From positions 1 to 40,107 of the forward strand of contig JACDDR010000028.1 of NCBI GenBank assembly GCA_013816895.1: a stretch of DNA of 40,107 nucleotides, given 5' to 3'. This document shows, one piece after another, positions 1-8,764 of this stretch. The position numbers were made by a program, and so were the translations under genes. The notes beneath the pieces are model-generated. The model was not told the origin of the DNA, did not search any database, and worked only from the letters and a program-made list of their open reading frames with translations. This DNA is from Bacteroidota bacterium. GTDB lineage: Bacteria; Bacteroidota; Bacteroidia; B-17B0; Aurantibacillaceae. Each line of letters starts with the position of its first letter. Within the stretch, counting starts at the first letter, position 1.

Positions 1-1088
1 GCCATATACACATCGGTGTTTGTGCCCGATGCATAATTCCGGCGGTCATAAAAAAGAATATACAAATAACCGGTGGCCTGGTCGATCGTCATGGCACTCA
101 TAAACTGTTGTTTGCCGGGCGCATCATCATTAACCCTGAAGGGCGCACTCCAGGTGCTGCCACCGTTGGTTGATTTCGTCAGCCAGATATCGCCATCGGA
201 TGTGCCGTTCACCTGATCGCTCCAGTTAATGTAAATTGTTCCTTTGTAAGGACTGGCATTACTTAAATCGCAATAGGTAAAAGGCAAACCATTACAGCGC
301 GAAAGGCCGTTAATAGTATAATCCCATCCGCCGGGAAACGCATTGATAAACTGTTCCGAAGCAAGCCAGGTTGTTCCGCCATCTGTAGATTTCTGAAACA
401 TAAGGCCGTTAAGAGAGGCCCATGCCACATATATTTCACCTGCGGGACCCACAGCAGGAACAGCACCTTCCACGGTATTATCCGAATCAATACAATCTCC
501 AGCAAATTTCGAAATGCGTTTTGGTGTTGAAAATGTAATTCCTCCATCGGTTGATTTCGTATATAAAATCACAGAACTATCCTGTGGCGCTGAACTTCCA
601 TAATTATCGAACTGTGTCCAGGTCATATGCATATCATTTGTGTATGGATTAATTACCGGCCAAGCTTTATCCTGCACTTTTGTTCCGTTCTTGCCAACAC
701 CAACACAGGTTGAATAATTTTGTCCGAAGTCAGTTGATTTCTGAACCACGATCCTGTCAACCCAGGAACCGCCGGGAGTTACCGAGGAATTAGGATTTGA
801 AAGGTGAATATAATAACATGCGCCAGCAGTGTCCCAGATCATCACAGGATCGCCATACACCCCATAGGCCGTGCAGCTCAGCTGTTGGTAGCTCCAGGTG
901 GCGCCGCCATCGCTGCTTCTATAGGCGTTCTTAAGATTGGAACCAGCTACAATCTGACTGGTGTTTTTTGGATTAATAGCAATAGATACTTCCTCCGGCT
1001 GATTTAACGTGCTTATTAAAACATTTGGAAACTGCGCATGAGCGTTATTCAGTATAAACAGGGAAGCTATTAATAAGAGATATTTCAT
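1..1088 (-). CDS. Secreted BNR/Asp-box repeat protein (sialidase-like fold), 3' end beyond window
   Basis: This frame reads from an ATG at 1088 down to the left edge without a stop, so about 362 residues are visible and the C-terminus is missing. The first 19 residues (MKYLLLIASLFILNNAHAQ) are a clear signal peptide ending in AHA-Q. The mature part holds repeated Asp-box motifs: SSDGGATW, STDFGQNY, STDGGITF, STDGGTTW and STNGGSTW, about 50-80 residues apart. This is the signature of a six-bladed BNR/sialidase-like beta-propeller. Such proteins in Bacteroidota are exported and often end in a T9SS sorting domain, which would lie outside this window. A sialidase catalytic set (Arg triad, Tyr, Glu) cannot be judged, so enzyme activity is not claimed. 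It is divergent from the PHP gene at 1314. Confidence 0.8.
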   Translation of the reverse strand, partial: MKYLLLIASLFILNNAHAQFPNVLISTLNQPEEVSIAINPKNTSQIVAGSNLKNAYRSSDGGATWSYQQLSCTAYGVYGDPVMIWDTAGACYYIHLSNPNSSVTPGGSWVDRIVVQKSTDFGQNYSTCVGVGKNGTKVQDKAWPVINPYTNDMHMTWTQFDNYGSSAPQDSSVILYTKSTDGGITFSTPKRISKFAGDCIDSDNTVEGAVPAVGPAGEIYVAWASLNGLMFQKSTDGGTTWLASEQFINAFPGGWDYTINGLSRCNGLPFTYCDLSNASPYKGTIYINWSDQVNGTSDGDIWLTKSTNGGSTWSAPFRVNDDAPGKQQFMSAMTIDQATGYLYILFYDRRNYASGTNTDVYM

Positions 1089-1313
1089 TCGTAGTTTTGT
1101 CTTTATTAAATCTACAAATAAGAGTTGAATGTAAACCAGGAAAAAACAAAGAATGTTTAATTTTAAGCGGGAGAAATTATTGACTGGAAAAAAGAAGAGT
1201 GGCAAAAGAAGTTTAAGCCTGAATAAGCGAATCCTGTCGAATTAAATATATTCTAAACTGTTAAATATGATTTATTGAAAAAAGAAAGGCATTAAAATTC
1301 TTATCTTTAAAAG

Positions 1314-2729
1314 ATGAAAATCCGCGTATTCATTTCCCTGCTCTCTTTTCTGGCCCTCAGCGTTTCCGGCCAAACATATAATTATTATTTTGGAAACTTA
1401 CATTCACACACCGCATTGAGCGACGGGAATAAAGATTCAGCCTCATCCGGGGTTAATAATCCCACTGGGGCTTATGCTTACGCCAAGTTATCGCAGAACT
1501 TTAATTTTCTGGGCGTATCGGAGCATAATCACTATTCCTCTGCCAATAATCCGGGGTTCCAGATACAAAGTTACACCCTGGGATTAAACCAGGCTGCAGC
1601 GGCAAATCAACCCGGTACCTTTCTAACGCTGTTCGGAATAGAGTATGGTGTGTCTTCCAACTATAACGGACACATCATTACTTATGGTTTCAACCAGCTT
1701 ATCGGGTGGGAATCGGGCAACTATGATATTTTTAACGCTAAAACAGATTATGATGGCTTCTTTAAAAAAGTAAAAAACAATCCCGGCGCTTTCTGTTACC
1801 TCGCGCATCCGCAATTCAGCGACTTTACAACCAATGGCACGGCAGCCACCGCTTTGATCAATATGCCTTACAACGCAACTTACGACAGCGCTATTGTTGG
1901 AACTCCTTTACGCAGTGGTTTAGCGTTCAGTACTTTTACCAACTACTTAGACTATCCAAACGGAAACTATTTTTATTATTACACCAAACTTCTTTCTATC
2001 GGGTATCATGTGGGGATTGGATACGATCATGATAATCATTACACAACTTTTGGAAGAAATAACGCCGGGCGCCTTGTTATTGTTACCCCATCGCTTACCA
2101 TCCCAAACCTTTATACGGCCATGCAGAAAATGAACTTTTACGGAAGCGACGACTGGAACGCGAAAGTTGCTTTTACAAACGGAACAAACATCATGGGCGC
2201 GCAGTTGTCAGGCTCGGTTAATCCCACCTTTAACATTACGCATAACGATGGCGATGGCGAAATTGCCGACAGTATTAAAATCTGGCGTGGGGTGAGCAAT
2301 AGCGGCGGAATTTTACCTCAGGTAATTTCCATAACCAAACAAAGCAACACCAAAACATTTACCGACGCAAGCTTAAATTTGAATATCGAATATTACTATT
2401 TTGTAGAAATAAAACAAAACGATGGCGACTGGATCGTTACTTCTCCGATCTGGTACAAGCTTACCAATTCTGTTGGAATGCACGAACAAACGCCTGCATT
2501 TGAATTTAATTATTTCCCGAATCCTGTTTCGCAAAAACTGTTCTTAAGTATGGCTGTAACCGATAACTACCGTATATCTATCATAGATATTTCAGGACGT
2601 GAAGTGTATCAGCATACTTATAATGATAACCGCATGGAGATCGATCTTCACAATCTCACAAAAGGAATTTATTCGTTGAAAGTAAGCTCTCCTAAACAGT
2701 CGCTTACTAAAAGGTTGGTTATAGAGTAA
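1314..2729 (+). CDS. Secreted PHP-domain (CehA/McbA-like) metallo-phosphoesterase with T9SS sorting domain
   Basis: A 471-residue exported protein. Residues 1-19 form a signal peptide (ends in SVSG-Q). Residues about 28-300 are a PHP-type metallohydrolase: the first metal motif is HSH at 30-32, followed by SDGN, SEHN at about 69-72, an AHP motif after the FCYL strand and a late DHDNH histidine/aspartate cluster, all expected for a multi-metal TIM-like barrel. The last 75 residues (YFPNP, then IIDISGREVY and GIYSLKVSS) are a typical type A T9SS C-terminal domain, so the enzyme is probably secreted through the outer membrane and anchored on the surface. Substrate is unknown; PHP proteins of this CehA/McbA group hydrolyse phosphoesters or related bonds. 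It stands alone between a divergent BNR gene and convergent tsaC. Confidence 0.85.
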   Translation: MKIRVFISLLSFLALSVSGQTYNYYFGNLHSHTALSDGNKDSASSGVNNPTGAYAYAKLSQNFNFLGVSEHNHYSSANNPGFQIQSYTLGLNQAAAANQPGTFLTLFGIEYGVSSNYNGHIITYGFNQLIGWESGNYDIFNAKTDYDGFFKKVKNNPGAFCYLAHPQFSDFTTNGTAATALINMPYNATYDSAIVGTPLRSGLAFSTFTNYLDYPNGNYFYYYTKLLSIGYHVGIGYDHDNHYTTFGRNNAGRLVIVTPSLTIPNLYTAMQKMNFYGSDDWNAKVAFTNGTNIMGAQLSGSVNPTFNITHNDGDGEIADSIKIWRGVSNSGGILPQVISITKQSNTKTFTDASLNLNIEYYYFVEIKQNDGDWIVTSPIWYKLTNSVGMHEQTPAFEFNYFPNPVSQKLFLSMAVTDNYRISIIDISGREVYQHTYNDNRMEIDLHNLTKGIYSLKVSSPKQSLTKRLVIE

Positions 2730-2777
2730 TTTTTTTTGATGCGATCTTCTAATAATAACTATCGCTTTTGAACTACC

Positions 2778-3758
2778 TTAACAAGCAGCTCGCTTCAATC
2801 TGTCATTAATGGCTCTTCCCAGGCCCGTCTCAGGCAAAAGTTCCGCAATAACCAGATCAGCCTGTGAATCATCGGCAGCCCGCAGGTATTTAAAAAGATT
2901 AAGGGCCGCTTCTTTCAAATCTTTACCTGGCGACAAGTTAAAGACTGTTATATTATTTTCGAATGATTTATTTCCGAAACAAATCACTGCAAGTTTTTTA
3001 TCAGAATTATTTTTTATCAATGCTTCTGCCTTGCCAAGCAACAAAGGCTTTTTGGGAGCATAATGACTTTTTAATTGGCCGGGCGCTTTTGGATCACCTG
3101 AGCTGTTTATTCTTAATTCAAGTTTTCCTGCAACGCTTTCAAGTTCTTCGAGTGATAATCCTCCAAGCCTGTAAACACACAGCTTATTATCCTCCACGCC
3201 AACAATGGTAGACTCAAGTCCTACTTTACAAGCCCCTCCATCAAGTATGTAATCAATTTTGTCACCCAGTTGTTTCTCAACATGCATTGCGGTAGTGGGA
3301 CTCACATAACCAAAAGGATTAGCACTTGGGGCGGCAAGTGGAACGTTAACTGCTCTTAATAACTGCAGCGTTAGTTCATGGTCCGGAACACGCACAGCAA
3401 CCTGCGCAAGTCCTGAAGTAACAAGCCCCGGAATGCTTTCCTGTTTAAGCAATAAAAGCGTGAGGGGCCCCGGCCAGAATTTTTCGGCCAGTGCCTTTAA
3501 CCTCTCATCCTGAAATGTCGCGTATTTCGAGGCACTTTCAATATCGGGCACGTGTATAATCAAAGGATCAAAAAAGGGACGCTGTTTAGCTTCAAAAACG
3601 GCAAGAACGGCTTTTTCATTTAAAGCATTTGCTGCTAAACCATACACTGTTTCGGTGGGAATAGCTACCAGACCCCCATTTAACAGGAGATCCGAAGCAT
3701 GGTCAATATTTTTTCCTGTTTCTGCGATATGCAAATATACTAATAAAGGAAAAATCAT
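2778..3758 (-). CDS. tsaC: Threonylcarbamoyl-AMP synthase, Sua5-type (two domains)
   Basis: Makes threonylcarbamoyl-AMP from Thr, bicarbonate and ATP, the first step of tRNA t6A37 modification in the cytoplasm. The YrdC/Sua5 core is visible in residues about 14-205: the VAIPTETVYGLAANA motif, the KxR motif (EAKQRP, which binds ATP/Thr), WPGPLTL, VAVRVPDH and APSANPFG. The conserved linker APGQLKSHYAP leads into a C-terminal Sua5 domain of about 100 residues, so this is the long Sua5 form (326 aa) and not the short TsaC. The ATG at 3758 is used; a TTG eight codons later is possible because the first residues (IFPLLVY) are not conserved-looking. Start codons of this gene and hpt lie only 14 bp apart, divergent, so their promoters must overlap. 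Confidence 0.92.
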   Translation of the reverse strand: MIFPLLVYLHIAETGKNIDHASDLLLNGGLVAIPTETVYGLAANALNEKAVLAVFEAKQRPFFDPLIIHVPDIESASKYATFQDERLKALAEKFWPGPLTLLLLKQESIPGLVTSGLAQVAVRVPDHELTLQLLRAVNVPLAAPSANPFGYVSPTTAMHVEKQLGDKIDYILDGGACKVGLESTIVGVEDNKLCVYRLGGLSLEELESVAGKLELRINSSGDPKAPGQLKSHYAPKKPLLLGKAEALIKNNSDKKLAVICFGNKSFENNITVFNLSPGKDLKEAALNLFKYLRAADDSQADLVIAELLPETGLGRAINDRLKRAAC

Positions 3759-3765
3759 ATATTTG
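3758..3765 (+). promoter_or_regulatory. Candidate Bacteroidota -7 element TATATTTG for hpt
   Basis: The octamer matches the TAnnTTTG -7 consensus of Bacteroidota housekeeping promoters and ends 7 bp before the hpt GTG start. No TTTG -33 box is seen at the usual distance. If used, the hpt mRNA would be nearly leaderless. The motif also overlaps the first base of the divergent tsaC start codon. This is a motif match only. Confidence 0.3.
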
Positions 3766-3772
3766 TTTTCCC

Positions 3773-4309
3773 GTGACCCAGCTTATAACAATAAAGGACA
3801 AACAATTCCGCCCTTACCTTTCAGCAGAGCAGATAGAAAGCGCTGTGAAAAACGTAGCCGCTAAAATCAATAAAGAACTTGAAAACGAAACACCAGTTTT
3901 TCTTGTTGTTTTAAACGGCTCCTTCATGTTTGCATCTGATCTCTTAAAAGAAGTTACCATACCCTGCGAAATATCCTTTATTAAAGTAGCGAGCTATCAC
4001 GGAACCTCAAGCAGCGGCTCGGTAAGCGAACTCATTGGTTTAACCGAAGACATCAGCGGACGAACCGTTGTGATTGTGGAAGACATTGTTGATACCGGTA
4101 TCACTCTTGAAAAACTTGTAGCCATTCTTCAGCGCAAAAATGTGAAACAGATAAAAGTGGCTTCTGCCCTGCTGAAACCCGATTCGTATAAAAAAGATTA
4201 TAAAATAGATTACGTTGGCATTGAAATACCAAATGACTTTGTAGTGGGCTACGGGCTCGACTACGAAGGACTTGGAAGGAACCTGAAAGAAATTTACGTT
4301 TTAGCTTAA
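3773..4309 (+). CDS. hpt: Hypoxanthine phosphoribosyltransferase
   Basis: Purine salvage enzyme that converts hypoxanthine (and often guanine) plus PRPP to IMP/GMP in the cytosol. At 178 residues it has the normal family length. The PRPP-binding loop VVIVEDIVDTGIT is at about residues 107-119. The early LVVLNGSFMFASDL and SYHGTSSSG segments match the pyrophosphate-binding and flexible catalytic loops, and the C-terminal FVVGYGLDYEGLGRNL matches the purine-specificity loop of type I phosphoribosyltransferases. It starts with GTG; no in-frame ATG exists close upstream. The gene ends 10 bp before adk and the two are probably cotranscribed as a nucleotide-metabolism pair. Confidence 0.95.
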   Translation: MTQLITIKDKQFRPYLSAEQIESAVKNVAAKINKELENETPVFLVVLNGSFMFASDLLKEVTIPCEISFIKVASYHGTSSSGSVSELIGLTEDISGRTVVIVEDIVDTGITLEKLVAILQRKNVKQIKVASALLKPDSYKKDYKIDYVGIEIPNDFVVGYGLDYEGLGRNLKEIYVLA

Positions 4310-4319
4310 TCATACAACT

Positions 4320-5444
4320 ATGGAAAGAATGTTAAACCTCGTTTTATTTGGCCCCCCCGGCGCAGGTAAAGGAACACAGTCTGAAAACTTAATCAGTAAA
4401 TATGGCCTGGTGCACTTAAGCACCGGTGATATTTTAAGAACTGAGATTGCCCAGGGCACTGCTCTTGGCCGCAAAGCTAAGGAAGTTATGGATCGCGGGG
4501 AACTGGTGAGCGATGATATTGTGATTGGAATGATTGAGTCAAAACTGGATCAGAATCCACATGCTAAAGGATTCATCTTTGATGGATTTCCGCGCACCAC
4601 AGCGCAGGCAATAGCACTGGACGACCTGTTACAGCGTAAAGGAACCGGCATTAGCGCCATGCTTGCCCTTGAAGTAGACGATGAGGAGCTTACGCGACGT
4701 TTGCTCAAACGCGGGTTAGGTAGTGGCAGAGCCGATGATGCCAATGAAGAAGTGATCCGCAGGAGAATACAGGAGTATAATACCAAAACACTTCCATTAA
4801 AAAATTATTACAGCGAACAGGGGAAATTTCATTCCATTGAAGGAACGGGAAGCATTGAACAAATCTTTAAATCATTAACAGAAAGAATAATTTTCCTGAA
4901 CGCGGAAATGGATTTAACAGCCCTGGAAAGTGATATTGAACACCTTGACTTAACCATCCAGGATTTTGAAGTGGCGGATGATATTGCTCCTGAATTATTG
5001 TTGGAAATTGACGCCATTAAACGCGCTGAAGCCGAAGAAGCCGAAGAAGAAAAAGAAGCGAAGAAACAGGCCGGCAGGGATAAGAGAGCGGTGAACGCCA
5101 AACAGAAAATCAGCGACGCGAAGAAAACAAGCAGCAGTCTGAAAAAAGCCGCGAAGAGTAAACCTGTAGCAAAACAAAAACAGAAAACTATAAAAAAGGT
5201 TGCTCCAAAAAAAGCGCCGGTAAAGAAAGTGGCGAAAAAAGTGGTAAAAAAGGCGGTTAAGAAAAGTCCGCCGAAGAAGGCTGTAAAAAAAGCTATTGCT
5301 AAAAAAACCGTGAAGAAGGCTGTAAAAAAAGCGCCGCTTAAAAAAACTATAAAAAAGGTGATCAAAAAAATAGTGAAGAAATTCACGCCTAAGAAAGCTG
5401 CTAATAAATCTCCAGTCAAAAAAACAAACAAAAAGAAAAAATAA
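4320..5444 (+). CDS. adk: Adenylate kinase with long histone-H1-like lysine-rich C-terminal tail
   Basis: Catalyses ATP + AMP = 2 ADP. Residues about 5-190 are a complete short-LID adenylate kinase: P-loop GPPGAGKGT at 11-19, LSTGD at 33-37, the AMP-binding FDGFPRT at 87-93, and the short LID RGLGSGRADD with downstream arginines, without the zinc-finger LID insertion. Usual family length is about 190 residues, but this protein is 374 long. Residues 195-250 are acidic and probably helical (ELLLEIDAIKRAEAEEAEEE). Residues 250-374 are almost only Lys, Ala, Val and Pro in KKA/KKV/PKK repeats, like histone H1 or bacterial Hc1-type tails. The tail could bind nucleic acid or other polyanions; that is inference. 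Codons in the tail are A-rich but remain open to a single TAA, followed directly by a terminator. M4 is an alternative start. Confidence 0.93.
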   Translation: MERMLNLVLFGPPGAGKGTQSENLISKYGLVHLSTGDILRTEIAQGTALGRKAKEVMDRGELVSDDIVIGMIESKLDQNPHAKGFIFDGFPRTTAQAIALDDLLQRKGTGISAMLALEVDDEELTRRLLKRGLGSGRADDANEEVIRRRIQEYNTKTLPLKNYYSEQGKFHSIEGTGSIEQIFKSLTERIIFLNAEMDLTALESDIEHLDLTIQDFEVADDIAPELLLEIDAIKRAEAEEAEEEKEAKKQAGRDKRAVNAKQKISDAKKTSSSLKKAAKSKPVAKQKQKTIKKVAPKKAPVKKVAKKVVKKAVKKSPPKKAVKKAIAKKTVKKAVKKAPLKKTIKKVIKKIVKKFTPKKAANKSPVKKTNKKKK

Positions 5445-5447
5445 ATT

Positions 5448-5473
5448 AAGCCCGGTTAACAGCCGGGTTTTTT
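5448..5473 (+). terminator. Intrinsic terminator after hpt-adk
   Basis: Stem CCCGG (5451-5455) pairs with CCGGG (5463-5467), with flanking A/G to T pairs, a 7-base loop and a run of six T. It lies 3 bp behind the adk stop codon and closes the hpt-adk transcript. Confidence 0.85.
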
Positions 5474-5529
5474 ATTTATTACCATTATCATTAATTGTTT
5501 TATATTTAGTATAATTAATTCAACCGGCT

Positions 5530-8085
5530 TTGAGATTCAAACATTATATTCTGTTTCCTTTTTTCGTGTTACTTTTTTTTATTTCCTGTAAAAATAAAAA
5601 AGAAGATCATGTGATCCGGTTTCATGATCACAGGGTTGATAGTTTGCTTAGCGATACCACTCATATAAGTTTCATTGTGGACTCCCTGAAGCACAGCGTT
5701 CTTAACGCCCAAAACGACACAATGCAAATTTCATTTTTAAACGAACTAACTCAAAACTGGCGCGGCTTGCCAAACAAGATTTTTGCAACAGAAGCTATTC
5801 ATTATTGCACACTCATCAACTATAGTACAGGATTGTGTGACGCTCAAGCGCGACTTGCCATTTATCATTTACGCTCCGGAGAATTCGAAAAAGCAGACAG
5901 CCTGCTGAATATCTCAATAAAATCTTCAGCAACACTTAATAATAAAACCTTGCTGGCCCAGGCTCTTTTTTTTAAAGGAGAGTGTTTTCGTGTCAGCAAT
6001 AAAGCTGATTCAACTTTATCCTGTTATATAAAAGCACTCGACATTGCCGAAAAAAAGAACTTAAAAAAGCGGCAGGCCATATGCCTTAACGCCATAGCCG
6101 ATTACTATAGAAACTCCAAAAGCGACACTTCTTTACTTTTACTGAAAAGGGCGGTCAGAATTTCTGAAGCTGAAAAAGATTATAATACTTTATCGTATGC
6201 ACAGGGCCTAATTGCCAGGATCTATACAAGCCGAGAAATGTACGATTCCTCAAATATGATTCTTAAAAAATCTATTGAAGGCGCTATAAAGTGTGGAAAT
6301 AATTATTTTGCCTCGCATCAGCTTTTGCAACTTGGCGATAACCTTAGGCTGAACAGTTATTTTCCGGAAGCACTCAACGCTTATTTTCATGCTTTAAAAC
6401 TGATTGAATCGTCAGCCATTAAATCCGAAGTTCCTTTATTGCTCTCCGGAATTGCCGAAGTGTACAGGTTTACGCCCGATTACGATAAGGCCATTGAATA
6501 TAATCTTAAAGCCATTGATGAAGCGCGCTCTTTAAAACAGGTGAGGGTAGAATCATTTGCCCTTGCCAATTTAGGTGAAATTTACAAGCATAAAAACGAA
6601 ATTGAAAAAGCGCTCAGATATTATTTTGCCGCATTGGAGGTGGCACAAGCAAATGGCTTTGTTGACAGGGAAGCTTTTTGCCTTAGCGTAATTGGCGCAG
6701 CTTACCGTGTGAAGGGCGATGAAAAAAACACCAAAGAGTTTATATTAAAAGCGATCAGGTTAAATGATGAACTTAAGGATAACAATCATGTTTCATTTTG
6801 CTATATGATTCTTGGCAAACTTTATAAGCAAAAAAACAATCCCGTTGAAGCGCAAAAGTATTTAGAAAAGGCGTTAGATCATGCTAAGCAAAGCGGGATC
6901 ATACAAAACATCTGCGACATTTCTTATGAACTTTATCAACTCTATGAGGGAAATAACAATCCCGCAAAAGCTTTAAAAATGCACCTGCTTTATGTAAGCA
7001 CCAAGGATAGTATTGTAAATGAAGGTCAGATTAAAAATGTTGCAGAAGCCGAGTATAAATTAAAAGAAGACAACTTAATTACTGTTCAGGGCGAAAAAGA
7101 ACGAATTTTCAGAATTGAAAAAGAATTGAAAGAAGAAGAACTTAAACGGCAAAAAATAATACGCTATGCATTCACAACAGGATTTATTCTCGTGTTAATT
7201 TTAGCCTTTGTGATTTACAGAAACCTTGTGGATAACAGAAAAAAGAATAAGATCATTAGCCTGCAAAAAGCCGAAGTTGAAAAACAAAAACACTTAATAG
7301 AAGAAAGACAAAAAGAGGTAATGGATTCCATTACTTACGCAAAGCGCTTACAAGACGCCATTCTGCCATCCCGCGCACAACTCTCGGCTAACCTCCCCGA
7401 AGCGTTTCTTTTATATTTACCTAAAGATATAGTTGCCGGAGATTTTTACTGGACACATGAAATTAAAAACTCCGGCACTGAAAGTGGAAATGCCCGGCTT
7501 ATTTTAGTTGCAGCAGCCGACTGTACCGGACATGGGGTTCCAGGAGCTATGGTGAGCGTAGTTTGCAGCAACGCATTAAACCGGGCGGTTATTGAATTTG
7601 GGATAACAAACCCCGGAAAAATCCTGGATAAAACCTGTGAGCTGGTTGTAGAAACTTTTGAAAAAAGCGGAGAAGATGTAAAAGACGGAATGGATATTTC
7701 TCTTGCATTAATAAATACGGAAACCAGAGAAATAAAGTGGAGCGGAGCTAATAATCCGTTATGGTATTTAAGCCATAATGAAATTCATGAAATAACGGCC
7801 GATAAACAGCCAATAGGGAAAAGTGATTATTCGCGCCCGTTTACAACCCATACTATACAACTGAAAAAGGGAGATTCTGTTTATCTTTTTACAGATGGTT
7901 TTGCAGATCAGTTCGGTGGACCCATAGGGAAAAAATTTAAGTATAAACCTTTAAAAGAACTTTTACTTGCAATTGCCTCTTTAACGCCAGAAGAACAAAA
8001 ACAAAAACTGGAGTTCGCATTTAATGAATGGAAAGGAAATCTTGAGCAGGTGGATGACGTCAGTATGGTTGGCGTGCGGGTTTAA
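5530..8085 (+). CDS. TPR-repeat, membrane-anchored SpoIIE/PP2C-type serine phosphatase
   Basis: An 851-residue signalling phosphatase of a type common in Bacteroidota. The N-terminus is a lipoprotein-like signal (FFISCKNKK, candidate acylated Cys20). Residues about 60-490 are a series of TPR helices with recurring A-Y-x-x-A-L-x and KAIEYNLKAI-type repeats, expected to face the periplasm. A basic coiled stretch precedes one transmembrane helix at about 546-564 (FILVLILAFVIY), then a short coiled coil rich in K/E/Q. Residues about 610-851 form the SpoIIE domain: metal ligands D638 in AGDFYW, D664 in ADCTGHGVPGA, the DGMDISLAL motif and the final DDVSMVGV (842-849). It probably dephosphorylates an anti-sigma-factor-antagonist or similar protein in response to TPR-sensed input; no partner gene is nearby. 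Start is a TTG, since an in-frame TAA lies 18 bp upstream and no ATG follows soon. Confidence 0.88.
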   Translation: MRFKHYILFPFFVLLFFISCKNKKEDHVIRFHDHRVDSLLSDTTHISFIVDSLKHSVLNAQNDTMQISFLNELTQNWRGLPNKIFATEAIHYCTLINYSTGLCDAQARLAIYHLRSGEFEKADSLLNISIKSSATLNNKTLLAQALFFKGECFRVSNKADSTLSCYIKALDIAEKKNLKKRQAICLNAIADYYRNSKSDTSLLLLKRAVRISEAEKDYNTLSYAQGLIARIYTSREMYDSSNMILKKSIEGAIKCGNNYFASHQLLQLGDNLRLNSYFPEALNAYFHALKLIESSAIKSEVPLLLSGIAEVYRFTPDYDKAIEYNLKAIDEARSLKQVRVESFALANLGEIYKHKNEIEKALRYYFAALEVAQANGFVDREAFCLSVIGAAYRVKGDEKNTKEFILKAIRLNDELKDNNHVSFCYMILGKLYKQKNNPVEAQKYLEKALDHAKQSGIIQNICDISYELYQLYEGNNNPAKALKMHLLYVSTKDSIVNEGQIKNVAEAEYKLKEDNLITVQGEKERIFRIEKELKEEELKRQKIIRYAFTTGFILVLILAFVIYRNLVDNRKKNKIISLQKAEVEKQKHLIEERQKEVMDSITYAKRLQDAILPSRAQLSANLPEAFLLYLPKDIVAGDFYWTHEIKNSGTESGNARLILVAAADCTGHGVPGAMVSVVCSNALNRAVIEFGITNPGKILDKTCELVVETFEKSGEDVKDGMDISLALINTETREIKWSGANNPLWYLSHNEIHEITADKQPIGKSDYSRPFTTHTIQLKKGDSVYLFTDGFADQFGGPIGKKFKYKPLKELLLAIASLTPEEQKQKLEFAFNEWKGNLEQVDDVSMVGVRV

Positions 8086-8330
8086 AGAAAAATATTTTCC
8101 TAAAAAAGCAAAAAAACCTTACCACAACTTCTGCATTTCTTTTTAACTCAAAAAAATCATACCCGTGAGGAGCTTGAAAAGAAAAAATTTTAATTCAATT
8201 ATACTCTGAATTATTTTTCAGACTTTGATCCTTTAATCCAATTACTCGCATTTGTTTCTCAGGCAGATAAAAAAGAAAAATTAAAGAATAAAAAAACAGG
8301 TGTGGAATAGGTTATTAATGGCCGGCTTCG

Positions 8331-8684
8331 TCAATGCTGCAATTTCAAAAAATCGCCATCCACAATAAACAGCTTAACGCCATCGGTAGAATACGTACGG
8401 TGAGAACTGAGTTCGTCGGATACCTGGTAACTCATACCGGAACTCATTTTAAACAATTTTCCATCCGCCAGCTCCGTTGTCATTTCGCCTTCAATGCAAT
8501 AAATAATATGTCCTTTTTCGCACCAGTGATCGGCTTTATAGTTTTTCGAATACTCCACCATTCTTACCCTGAGAGTTCCAAACTGCAGTGTTTTCCAGTA
8601 AGCCACACCGGTTTCGCCCACATGTTCAACGGCAGGAATACTTTGCCAATCGGTTATCTGAAACGGAATGTTATTTGGATCCAT
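8331..8684 (-). CDS. DHCW-motif cupin-fold protein
   Basis: A small single-domain cupin of about 117 residues. The segment NYKADHWCEKGHIIYCIEGE contains the family's DHxC-type motif followed by cupin motif 1, and GMSYQVSD plus SSHRTYS form the second half of the barrel. I place the start at ATG 8684 (MDPNNIPFQITDWQ) because homologous proteins, as I recall them, begin close to the IPFxxTDW segment. An in-frame ATG at 8735 would add 17 residues that look like untranslated leader (KISSFDFREAKKYFF). Function is unknown; cupins of this size often bind a metal and a small ligand. It lies 80 bp downstream of the nuclease gene on the same strand and may be its operon partner. Confidence 0.8.
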   Translation of the reverse strand: MDPNNIPFQITDWQSIPAVEHVGETGVAYWKTLQFGTLRVRMVEYSKNYKADHWCEKGHIIYCIEGEMTTELADGKLFKMSSGMSYQVSDELSSHRTYSTDGVKLFIVDGDFLKLQH

Positions 8685-8764
8685 AATAAAAAAATATTTT
8701 TTTGCTTCTCTGAAATCAAAGCTGCTAATCTTCAACCTCTAAAAATAAATATACCGAAATTATT

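Noticed and set aside
1302..1309. TATCTTTA as a promoter for the PHP gene
   Set aside because: It ends 4 bp before the ATG, so transcription would start inside the gene; no -33 box.
2741..2768. GCGAT/ATCGC hairpin followed by TTTT between the PHP and tsaC genes
   Set aside because: A 5-bp stem with a 15-base loop is too weak to call a terminator, though a convergent terminator would be expected here.
4829..5431. 200-codon Phe-rich open frame on the minus strand of adk
   Set aside because: It is the complement of the AAA/AAG-rich tail, which reads as TTT/CTT; the adk frame has the real domain evidence.
8205..8222. TCTGAA/TTCAGA hairpin between the SpoIIE phosphatase and the cupin gene
   Set aside because: Only 6 AT-rich pairs with no T-run after it; not distinguishable from chance in this AT-rich spacer.
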